In this document: piece after piece, positions 57,261 through 64,000 of the stretch
How positions within the stretch are numbered: position 1 is the stretch's first letter
Layout of the letters: every line of letters starts with the position of its first letter
NCBI GenBank assembly: GCA_002724395.1
Contig: PBOR01000043.1
Span: 1-64,000, forward strand
Source: Rhodospirillaceae bacterium
GTDB lineage: Bacteria > Pseudomonadota > Alphaproteobacteria > UBA8366
Length of the DNA: 64,000 nucleotides
Direction: 5' to 3'
Program-made: the position numbers and the translations under genes
The notes under the pieces: model-generated
Seen by the model: only the letters and a program-made list of their open reading frames with translations
What the model was told of the DNA's origin: nothing
Database searches by the model: none

Positions 57261-58493
57261 ATGCGCAACCTAATCATTGATAGTAATAGGCTATGGCAAA
57301 GCCTAATGACCATGTCCAAAATCGGAGCTACCGAGAAAGGGGGCGTCCGTCGATTAACCTTAACTGACCTTGATCGCCAATCACGCGATTTATTTGCAGA
57401 ATGGGCCTCAGCCTGCGGCTGCACAATGCATGTGGATGCTATGGGCAATATGTTCGTCCATCGCGCAGGGACTAATGAAGCCTTGCCGCCAGTCATAACC
57501 GGTAGCCATTTAGACTCTCAACCAACCGGCGGCAAATTTGACGGGGCCTACGGTGTGCTAGCAGGCCTAGAGGTGTTGCGTACGCTTAACGAAAACAAGA
57601 TAGAAACTGAAGCGGCCTTAGAAGTTGTAATGTGGACAAATGAAGAAGGCTGCCGTTTTGCACCGGCTTGTATGGGCTCAGCGACGTTTTGCGGTGCCTT
57701 CGCACTTGAATATTCTCATGGACGGTCGGATCAAGAAGGCAAAACCGTCCTCGAGGAACTAAAACGAATTGGCTATCTTGGCGAGGGCTGCGGGGACCGC
57801 CCGGTCGGGGCTTATTTTGAGGCTCATATTGAGCAAGGACCGATTTTAGAGGCAGAGGGAAAAACCATTGGGGTAGTCACCGGCGCACAATCCCAGCGCT
57901 GGTATGAAATTACACTGACAGGCATGGAAGCTCACGCGGGGCCAACCCCGATGGAACGCCGCAAGGATGCACTAATTAGCGCCGCTAAACTTGTGCAAGA
58001 GGTAAATCAAATTGGCTTAGACTTTCAACCAGGCGGCTGTGCGACGGTTGGCGTACTCGATGTTTTCCCCGCAAGTCGCAATGTTATACCCGGACGAGCC
58101 TTCTTAACAGTAGATTTACGGCACCCCAGCGATGCGAAACTGGCGAAGATGGATGAAATACTCCGTAACACCGCAGAATCGATCGCGAAAGACGCCGCAC
58201 TGACCCTTGATCTTGATCAAATCTGGGCCTGCGATGCAACTAACTTTGAAAAAAGCTGTATTAACGCCGTACGCAAAGGAGCGAAGGCCGCAGGCTTTAG
58301 TCATCGGGATATTATCAGTGGCGCCGGCCATGACGCAATGTACGTGGCCCGTATTGCGCCTGCAGCCATGATATTCGTGCCTTGTGAGGGCGGTATTAGC
58401 CATAATGAAATTGAAAACGCCACCCAAGATGATTTGGCAGCTGGTTGTCAGGTATTATTGAACGCAATGCTGGAAAAAGCTGGCACTCATTAA
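57261..58493 (+). CDS. M20 Zn-dependent amidohydrolase (carbamoylase/allantoate type)
   Basis: A 410-residue M20 family hydrolase of the allantoate amidohydrolase / N-carbamoyl-amino-acid hydrolase group. The metal-binding residues are in VITGSHLDSQPTGGKFDGAYG and VMWTNEEGCRFAP. The dimerisation-domain segment GMEAHAGPTPMERRKDA and the late SGAGHDAMYVARIAPAAMIFVPCEGGISHNE complete the set. The substrate, a carbamoyl amino acid or ureide, cannot be chosen from sequence; no pyrimidine- or purine-degrading genes lie nearby. It stands alone, convergent with ctaA with five bases between stops. Confidence 0.9.
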   Translation: MRNLIIDSNRLWQSLMTMSKIGATEKGGVRRLTLTDLDRQSRDLFAEWASACGCTMHVDAMGNMFVHRAGTNEALPPVITGSHLDSQPTGGKFDGAYGVLAGLEVLRTLNENKIETEAALEVVMWTNEEGCRFAPACMGSATFCGAFALEYSHGRSDQEGKTVLEELKRIGYLGEGCGDRPVGAYFEAHIEQGPILEAEGKTIGVVTGAQSQRWYEITLTGMEAHAGPTPMERRKDALISAAKLVQEVNQIGLDFQPGGCATVGVLDVFPASRNVIPGRAFLTVDLRHPSDAKLAKMDEILRNTAESIAKDAALTLDLDQIWACDATNFEKSCINAVRKGAKAAGFSHRDIISGAGHDAMYVARIAPAAMIFVPCEGGISHNEIENATQDDLAAGCQVLLNAMLEKAGTH

Positions 58494-58498
58494 AAAAC

Positions 58499-59518
58499 TC
58501 AGCTCGACGGCGCGGGATAAAGCAGCCTTAAGGAAATGACGCCTAGGCAAAACAAAGTAATTGCGCCAAGCTGGTGTAAGACACCAAGTGACACAGGCAC
58601 GATTAACAGCAAAGTTGAAATGCCAAGTATAACCTGGAAACTAGCCACCAGCAGCACTAAGAGCGATATCTTCTTCATGCGCACATCATTTCTCTTCCAC
58701 ATTAAACCAAAGAACCAAATTGCCGCACCAAAAGATGCATATGCCAGTATGCGGTGATTAAATTGAGCTGCCGCCGCACTCTCGAAAGGGTTACGCCACC
58801 ACGAAGAAACCACGAGATAGTCTGCCGGAATAAAGGTGTTCCCCATTAGCGGCCAGCTATTATAAATTTGGCCGGCGTTAAGCCCTGCAACAAATCCGCC
58901 CGACAAAATCGTCACTGAGAACACACTCAAGATCAACCAGCCGACTGATTTTTCAACTGTCGGCGCGGACTTATCGGGTGACAAAACCAAGCCCATAGCC
59001 ATCCACAATAGATAGCCGAGAATGCCCATTGCCATACCAAGGTGGACGACTAGACGATATTGGCTAACATCAGTCCGGTTTACAAATCCACTCTTGACCA
59101 TCCACCAACCAATGAGCCCTTGCAATCCACCTAGGCAAAAGAGCATTACTAAGTGTGGAATGAGTGGGCGCTCTATTGCTCGCTTATATAAAAACCATAA
59201 AAACGGGATAGCGAATGCGATGCCGATTAACCGTCCCCAAAGGCGGTGAATATACTCCCACCAGAAAATCTTTTTGAAGGCGGCAAGTTCCATGCCGGCA
59301 TGCTGTAATCGATATTCCGATGTTTGCCGATAGAGATCGAAAACCCTTTCCCATTCAGCGTCTGATAAAGGGGGAATGCCGCCAATCAGAGGCCGCCACT
59401 CTACCATAGACAAACCGGATTCCGTCAGCCGCGTAGCCGCACCAATTAGCATCATCACAACAACCATGCCAGCACAGGTGAACAGCCATAGAGCCACAGA
59501 ATTTCGAGATTTTGACAT
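58499..59518 (-). CDS. ctaA: Heme A synthase
   Basis: CtaA (COX15) oxidises heme O to heme A for aa3-type cytochrome oxidase. The inner-membrane protein has about eight spans. The conserved histidines occur in WWEYIHRLWGRLIG, YRLVVHLGMAMG, FNHRILAYASFG and GVLHQLGAITLF, as expected of heme ligands. The early RLTESGLSMVEWRPLIGGIPPL is diagnostic. I choose the ATG at 59518; another lies six codons upstream. It is divergent from cysG. Confidence 0.95.
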   Translation of the reverse strand: MSKSRNSVALWLFTCAGMVVVMMLIGAATRLTESGLSMVEWRPLIGGIPPLSDAEWERVFDLYRQTSEYRLQHAGMELAAFKKIFWWEYIHRLWGRLIGIAFAIPFLWFLYKRAIERPLIPHLVMLFCLGGLQGLIGWWMVKSGFVNRTDVSQYRLVVHLGMAMGILGYLLWMAMGLVLSPDKSAPTVEKSVGWLILSVFSVTILSGGFVAGLNAGQIYNSWPLMGNTFIPADYLVVSSWWRNPFESAAAAQFNHRILAYASFGAAIWFFGLMWKRNDVRMKKISLLVLLVASFQVILGISTLLLIVPVSLGVLHQLGAITLFCLGVISLRLLYPAPSS

Positions 59519-59624
59519 GGTGTTTGCAGTTGTCACCCTAAGTTACGCTTACTTTTAGACAATTGGTGATTGTGTTCCATAACGCTAGCTGACATTTAGC
59601 CGCAACTATTTTACGTATTTTAAT

Positions 59625-59677
59625 TGTGGTTTATTTTTACAACACTATTGACATGTGGTTTAGATTAATCACATATT
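59625..59677 (+). promoter_or_regulatory. Promoter and repeated operator-like sites before cysG
   Basis: A perfect TTGACA (59648-59653) is followed after 18 bases by CATATT. Two copies of TGTGGTTTA lie at 59625-59633 and 59654-59662. The second forms an imperfect dyad with TTAATCACA, inside the promoter spacer. This suggests a regulator of the siroheme/sulfite reductase genes; which one is unknown. Confidence 0.4.
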
Positions 59678-59713
59678 TCTGGTGCTATTTATATAAGAAT
59701 TGGATATTTTGCC

Positions 59714-61126
59714 ATGGATGGGCTTCCCATAGCTTTTCAGCTCAAAGGACGAGGCGTACTTGTCGTAGGTGGCGGCACTACTGCGCTGCGCAAATTACGG
59801 CTTTTAGTGAAAACAAGTGCTGAAATCACCGTTATTGCTTCTACGCCGGATAGTGATCTGATCTCTTATGCTGCCGAAACGGGACTTACATTAATAAAAC
59901 GCCAGTTTTCTGCATCTGACCTATCGAATAAAGTAATGGTTATATCTGCAACGGGCAATCCCAGCCTTGATAATTCGGTCTCAGAAGCAGCAAAAGGAAG
60001 GAACATACCTATCAACGTACCTGACCGCCCGGACCTCTGTACGTTTCATATACCTTCGATTGTCGACCGAGATCCTGTCGTAATTGCGATTTCAACCAGC
60101 GGCAATGCGCCCGTGCTTGCAAGACACATCCGCGAAAGAATCGAAAAACTATTGCCAAAAAATATTGGTAAACTAGCAAAATTTGCCCGCGAATTCCGCA
60201 GCGCCGTAAAATCGATGATCCCCTCTGCCCAAGATCGACTAAATCTTTGGGAATCGGTACTGGCAGGGCCAATCGCACAAAAAGTACTCTCGGGTAAAAT
60301 TACGATGGCGCGCGAAGATATGGTCAAGCTTGTAAACCAAATTCCCGAAAAAGCTGATCACGGTATCGTTCATATCGTCGGCGTCGGCCCGGGAGATCCA
60401 GACCTTCTCACCCTAAAAGCCTTTCGGTTAATGCAGACTGCGGACGTTATTGTTTACGACCGTCTCATAAGCACAGAAATACTTGATCTTGCCCGCCGTG
60501 ATGCTGACCGAATATTTGTAGGCAAGTCGAAAGGATATCATCACAAGACTCAGGATGAAATTAATCAAATTTTAGCTACAAAAGCTCGTGCTGGTAAGCG
60601 GGTCATCCGTCTAAAGGGCGGCGACCCATTTTTATTCGGCCGGGGTGGTGAGGAAATGAAACATCTACACCAATGCGATATTCCTGTTGAAATAGTGCCC
60701 GGCATCACAGCGGCGACAGGTTGTGCGGCCTCCTTAGGTATACCGCTAACCCATCGTGGCATCGCCGCTGGGGTTACGTTCATAACCGGACATGGTTTCA
60801 ACGGTGCGCCGAATATCGATTGGACGGGCCTGTCACGCAGTGACAATACTATTGTCATTTATATGGGGCTCAGCCGCGCAAGGGAAATTGCGGAAAAGCT
60901 TATGACTAATGGTATGAGGTCTAATATGCCCGTTGCGGTTATTGAGAATGGTACCCGCACCGATGAGCGAACCATTGTAGGTGTTTTAGAAGAACTACCT
61001 CAATTAATATCCGAACACGACTTATCAGGACCGTCTCTTCTAATCATTGGCAAAACTGTTAACGAGATGACAAGCCCAATTTCTCACGATCTATTGTCAG
61101 ACTTACCCCAAGCAATTGCGGTCTAG
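59714..61126 (+). CDS. cysG: Siroheme synthase CysG
   Basis: CysG makes siroheme from uroporphyrinogen III. The N-terminal dehydrogenase/ferrochelatase module has GVLVVGGGTTALRKLRLL and the NVPDRPDLCTFHIPSIVDRDPVVIAISTSGNAPVLAR block. The C-terminal methyltransferase starts GIVHIVGVGPGDPDLLTLKA, with KGGDPFLFGRGGEE and the late MGLSRAREIAEKL. All three activities are thus on one chain of 470 residues. It leads the cluster with DUF2849, cysI and DUF934, supplying the cofactor of CysI. Confidence 0.95.
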   Translation: MDGLPIAFQLKGRGVLVVGGGTTALRKLRLLVKTSAEITVIASTPDSDLISYAAETGLTLIKRQFSASDLSNKVMVISATGNPSLDNSVSEAAKGRNIPINVPDRPDLCTFHIPSIVDRDPVVIAISTSGNAPVLARHIRERIEKLLPKNIGKLAKFAREFRSAVKSMIPSAQDRLNLWESVLAGPIAQKVLSGKITMAREDMVKLVNQIPEKADHGIVHIVGVGPGDPDLLTLKAFRLMQTADVIVYDRLISTEILDLARRDADRIFVGKSKGYHHKTQDEINQILATKARAGKRVIRLKGGDPFLFGRGGEEMKHLHQCDIPVEIVPGITAATGCAASLGIPLTHRGIAAGVTFITGHGFNGAPNIDWTGLSRSDNTIVIYMGLSRAREIAEKLMTNGMRSNMPVAVIENGTRTDERTIVGVLEELPQLISEHDLSGPSLLIIGKTVNEMTSPISHDLLSDLPQAIAV

Positions 61127-61140
61127 CAAAAGGAAATTTG

Positions 61141-61443
61141 ATGAAGTCTCCTCAAGTGATCACGGCCAATCGTCTAAAGGATGGCGATGTAGTCTACCTG
61201 ACACCAGAGAATAAATGGAGCGAAAAGATCGATGATGCGATTGTAGCTCGTTCAGATGAGGATATCGCTGCCTTTATGATGATTGCAAACCAAGCAATCG
61301 AGGATTTAGAGATCATTGGTCCGTATAAATTTAATGTCGAGTATTCCGGCAAAAAACTTAAACCAATTAGTATGCGTGAAATCATTCGCGCGGCCGGGCC
61401 AACAATTCGGCGAGACCTCGGCAAGCAAGCAAGCAAAGAGTGA
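61141..61443 (+). CDS. DUF2849 family protein
   Basis: A 100-residue protein of the DUF2849 family, with the pattern VITANRLKDGDVVYLTPENKWSE and the C-terminal KPISMREIIRAAGPTIR. The function is unknown. In alphaproteobacteria it sits, as here, between the siroheme synthase and sulfite reductase genes, which points to a role in assimilatory sulfite reduction. AAAAGGAAA before the ATG at 61141 supports this start; an in-frame TTG lies one codon before. Confidence 0.87.
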   Translation: MKSPQVITANRLKDGDVVYLTPENKWSEKIDDAIVARSDEDIAAFMMIANQAIEDLEIIGPYKFNVEYSGKKLKPISMREIIRAAGPTIRRDLGKQASKE

Positions 61444-61449
61444 TCAGGT

Positions 61450-63108
61450 ATGTACGCGTACGATAGCTTTGATCAAAAACTCATCGACGAACGGGTCGAA
61501 CAGTATCGTGACCAAGTCGCTCGTAGATTGAGCGGAGAACTGACTGAAGAACAGTTCCGCCCCCTTCGTTTAATGAATGGCCTATATCTTCAGCTTCATG
61601 CATACATGCTGCGGGTCGCTATTCCCTACGGCACTTTATCATCGACGCAAATGCGAAAATTGGCTCACATTGCTAAGGTTTATGACAAGGGCTATGGGCA
61701 CTTTACCACACGACAGAACATTCAGTACAACTGGCCAAAGCTCGAGGAGACACCAGACCTACTAGCTGAGCTGGCAGAAGTCGAAATGCACGCCATACAA
61801 ACAAGCGGCAATTCCTTCCGCAACACGACCTCAGATCAATATGCCGGTGCGGCGGCGGATGAGCTGGACGACCCTCGCATTTATTGTGAAATAATCCGAC
61901 AGTGGTCGACCTTACATCCAGAGTTTTCTTTCCTGCCGCGCAAATTCAAGATTGCGGTTACCGCCAGCGAAACTGATCGTGCAGCTATTAAAGTGCATGA
62001 TATAGGCCTAAAAATGGCGAAGAACGCCGAGGAAGAGCTTGGCTTTCATATCCTCGTCGGTGGTGGTCTCGGCCGTTCGCCATTTATCGGCAAAACTATA
62101 AAAGACTTCGTTGCCGAGAAACACTTACTCTCCTATCTGGAAGCAATCATGCGGGTCTATAACCAGCTTGGACGGCGTGATAATATTTATAAGGCACGGA
62201 TTAAAATTCTTGTACACGAACGCGGTATCGAAGAATTCGCTCGCCTCGTGGAAGAAGAGTGGAATCAGATTAAGGATTCAACGCTCGACCTGCCCCCGGA
62301 AGAGGTACTCCGCATCAGAGCCCATTTTGCCCCTCCCGCATATGAAACCTTAGGCCCGGTCTCAAAGGTAATGGAAGCAAAACAGATTAAAGATCAGGCC
62401 TTCGCTAATTGGGTGCGCGCGAATGTGAAGCCGCACAAACGGCAGGGCTATGCTATTGCCAACATTTCGCTAAAACCGATAGGCAAGCCTCCGGGCGATG
62501 CAACTGACGAACAAATGAATTTAGTAGCTGATCTGGCAGATGAGTATAGTTTCGGTGAAATTCGCGTAACACACGAACAAAATCTTGCTCTGGTGAACGT
62601 AAAGCAAGACGACCTTTACGCATTATGGCTAATCCTAAAAGATGCAGAACTAGCGACGCCTAATCTTGGTCTCATTAGTGATATAATTGCCTGCCCTGGG
62701 CTCGATTATTGCAATTTGGCTAATGCCCGCTCAATCCCGGTTTCAGAAAGAATTAGTAAACGCTTCGAAGATCTCGACCGCCAACACAATATCGGAGATC
62801 TTAAAATAAAAATCTCAGGCTGTATTAACGCCTGCGGCCATCATCATGTGGGACATATTGGCATACTCGGCGTCGACCGAAAGGGTGAAGAATATTATCA
62901 GATAACGCTTGGTGGCAGCGCAGATGAGAACGCATCAATAGGCAAGATCATCGGCCCCTCTTTTTCTTACGACGAGGTGGTCAACGCGGTTGAAACCTTG
63001 GTCACCACTTATCTAGAGTTACGTGACGGGGAAAACGAACCCTTCCTTGCTACCTATCGCCGGCTCGGCGAAACTCCATTTAAGAAGGCACTCTATGGCA
63101 CTAATTAA
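61450..63108 (+). CDS. cysI: Nitrite/sulfite reductase hemoprotein (CysI-type)
   Basis: A 552-residue siroheme and 4Fe-4S reductase. The ligand cysteines are in CPGLDYC and CINACGHHH. Two ferredoxin-like half domains are visible, with FTTRQNIQYNW and EIRVTHEQNLALVNV as the paired blocks. Its position after cysG and before DUF934 favours sulfite over nitrite reduction. The stop falls inside the next gene: 14 bases overlap. No flavoprotein CysJ is adjacent, so the electron donor may be ferredoxin. Confidence 0.93.
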   Translation: MYAYDSFDQKLIDERVEQYRDQVARRLSGELTEEQFRPLRLMNGLYLQLHAYMLRVAIPYGTLSSTQMRKLAHIAKVYDKGYGHFTTRQNIQYNWPKLEETPDLLAELAEVEMHAIQTSGNSFRNTTSDQYAGAAADELDDPRIYCEIIRQWSTLHPEFSFLPRKFKIAVTASETDRAAIKVHDIGLKMAKNAEEELGFHILVGGGLGRSPFIGKTIKDFVAEKHLLSYLEAIMRVYNQLGRRDNIYKARIKILVHERGIEEFARLVEEEWNQIKDSTLDLPPEEVLRIRAHFAPPAYETLGPVSKVMEAKQIKDQAFANWVRANVKPHKRQGYAIANISLKPIGKPPGDATDEQMNLVADLADEYSFGEIRVTHEQNLALVNVKQDDLYALWLILKDAELATPNLGLISDIIACPGLDYCNLANARSIPVSERISKRFEDLDRQHNIGDLKIKISGCINACGHHHVGHIGILGVDRKGEEYYQITLGGSADENASIGKIIGPSFSYDEVVNAVETLVTTYLELRDGENEPFLATYRRLGETPFKKALYGTN

Positions 63109-63586
63109 AAACGGGCAAAGTGCCGTTGATCTTTGGTGTACTATCGCGGATCGGGAAACGATTCCTGCCGATGGACCCGTGATTATTAGCTTAAAACGCT
63201 GGACCGAGGAAAAGCCATGGCTTAAGGGCCGGCGTGCCCCGCTTGGCATTTTTCTTCAGGCCGACCAACCACCGGCTATTATCGAAGATGATTTGGACAG
63301 GTTCGAAGTCGTCTCTTTGGAATTTCCAACCTTTCGTGATGGCCGGGCCTATTCATATGCACGGCTTCTGCGAGAACGCTATTGCTACACTGGTGAGATT
63401 CGCGCGGTCGGTGATGTTCTCAGGGACCAGCTTGCATTCATGCAACGCTGCGGCATTAATAGCTTTGAGATCGCCGACAACGTTCCTATCGACAAATGGA
63501 TAAAAGCTATTGGTGAAATTAGTGTTTTTTATCAAACTGCTACGGATGCACGGCAAACAGCTCTGGACAAACGCCGTAACGCTTAA
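63095..63586 (+). CDS. DUF934 family protein (sulfite reduction-associated)
   Basis: A 163-residue protein of the DUF934 family, found with sulfite reductase genes in proteobacteria and proposed to support that step; the mechanism is unknown. Visible conserved blocks are FPTFRDGRAYSYARLLRER and GEIRAVGDVLRDQLAFMQRCGINSFEI. The ATG at 63095 is chosen; the frame extends upstream only into cysI. In many relatives cysH follows. Here it is followed instead by a convergent gene with which it shares the stop TTAA. Confidence 0.9.
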   Translation: MALIKNGQSAVDLWCTIADRETIPADGPVIISLKRWTEEKPWLKGRRAPLGIFLQADQPPAIIEDDLDRFEVVSLEFPTFRDGRAYSYARLLRERYCYTGEIRAVGDVLRDQLAFMQRCGINSFEIADNVPIDKWIKAIGEISVFYQTATDARQTALDKRRNA

Positions 63587-64000
63587 GCACTCACTGACCA
63601 GGTATGGCCAGACCGCAGTAGCTCATTCATTGTTAAAGGATCAGCCTTCTCCTTAGCGCGTGCCGCTTGGGCATGCACCGCTTCGACAAAGTCCTGCCCT
63701 TCAGCGCAATAAAGCACACCAAGAGCTACGGGAAATTCCGGCGGCTGCATCGCAGCTAAAAGCATGGCCATAGACCGATTTTTTTCATCATGAATGGCAA
63801 TGTCCGCTTCAGTGATACCATCCTTTCCAATGGTTACAACTTCCAACATCAATGAATTTGGATCTAAGCGGATACCTTTATTTTGCTCCGCACCAAAAAT
63901 CAGAGGGCTGCCATGATTGAGATGAATTTGCATCTCGGCAGCAACAGCCTTATCAGTGAAATGACCAAAAACATTGTCATTGTAGACGATGCAATTCTGG
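63583..64000 (-). CDS. 2-oxoacid:ferredoxin oxidoreductase beta subunit, partial
   Basis: The C-terminal 138 residues of a gene cut by the right edge of the window. The frame continues to the last base with CIVYNDNVFGHFTDKAVAAEM before MQIHLNHG. The pattern VYNDNVFGHFTDK and PLIFGAEQNKGIRLD is that of 2-oxoglutarate/2-oxoacid:ferredoxin oxidoreductase beta subunits (thiamine-diphosphate enzymes). Late parts (YCAEGQDFVEAVHAQ) fit the same family. A ferredoxin-linked enzyme beside a sulfite reductase lacking CysJ is suggestive but circumstantial. The start is outside the window. Confidence 0.85.
   Translation of the reverse strand, partial: QNCIVYNDNVFGHFTDKAVAAEMQIHLNHGSPLIFGAEQNKGIRLDPNSLMLEVVTIGKDGITEADIAIHDEKNRSMAMLLAAMQPPEFPVALGVLYCAEGQDFVEAVHAQAARAKEKADPLTMNELLRSGHTWSVSA

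Overview
The window is a gene-dense stretch of a chromosome from an alphaproteobacterium, most likely related to the Rhodospirillales. This rests on gene content and order: hemA-prfA-prmC, lysC-ptsP divergent from ubiG, secA divergent from parvulin-argJ-mutT, two M16 peptidases with a DUF3035 lipoprotein, lspA and ileS, the cobS-cobT / J-domain / bolA block, msbA-DUF374-waaA-lpxK, and cysG-DUF2849-cysI-DUF934. G+C is visibly moderate but was not computed. No insertion sequence, prophage, CRISPR array, rRNA or tRNA gene was recognised.

Layout. 0-10 kb: translation termination, heme entry (HemA), HisS, a RodZ-like membrane HTH protein, PTS-Ntr enzyme I and aspartokinase, all on the minus strand, with UbiG diverging. 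10-18.5 kb: a loose region with a 420-bp gap, a VOC protein, DUF1178, a frameshifted methyltransferase, a nitrilase-family hydrolase, glutaredoxin, a decayed comF and an NDUFAF5-like methyltransferase, then mutT-argJ-parvulin. 18.6-30 kb: SecA, then M16/M16/DUF3035/lspA/ileS/ribF on the minus strand, and small accessory genes. 30-39 kb: an MFS carrier, CobT/CobS, J-domain protein, BolA, DUF2889, a CNNM/CorC protein and shikimate genes aroB/aroK. 39-50.8 kb: a 46-residue membrane peptide, a XerD-type recombinase, AccA, a lipoprotein, PGI, MutL, RsmD, an RluB-type synthase, TadA, PurD, XseA and an M23 protein. 50.8-55.6 kb: LPS and lipid A genes. 55.6-57.3 kb: the least gene-dense part, with a surface antigen and a candidate small RNA. 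57.3-64 kb: an M20 hydrolase, heme A synthase, a siroheme/sulfite-reductase cluster and the end of a 2-oxoacid:ferredoxin oxidoreductase.

The genes are overwhelmingly housekeeping and tightly packed. Many same-strand neighbours overlap as ATGA or GTGA, and four convergent pairs share exactly four bases of stop codon. No new multi-gene system is evident. The items most worth a second look are small: a comF remnant; a methyltransferase broken exactly at a T TTT TTC heptamer; a candidate small RNA with a CCTCCC loop; a short membrane peptide between aroK and xerD; and two genes whose expected N-termini have only an ATA codon in place of a normal start.
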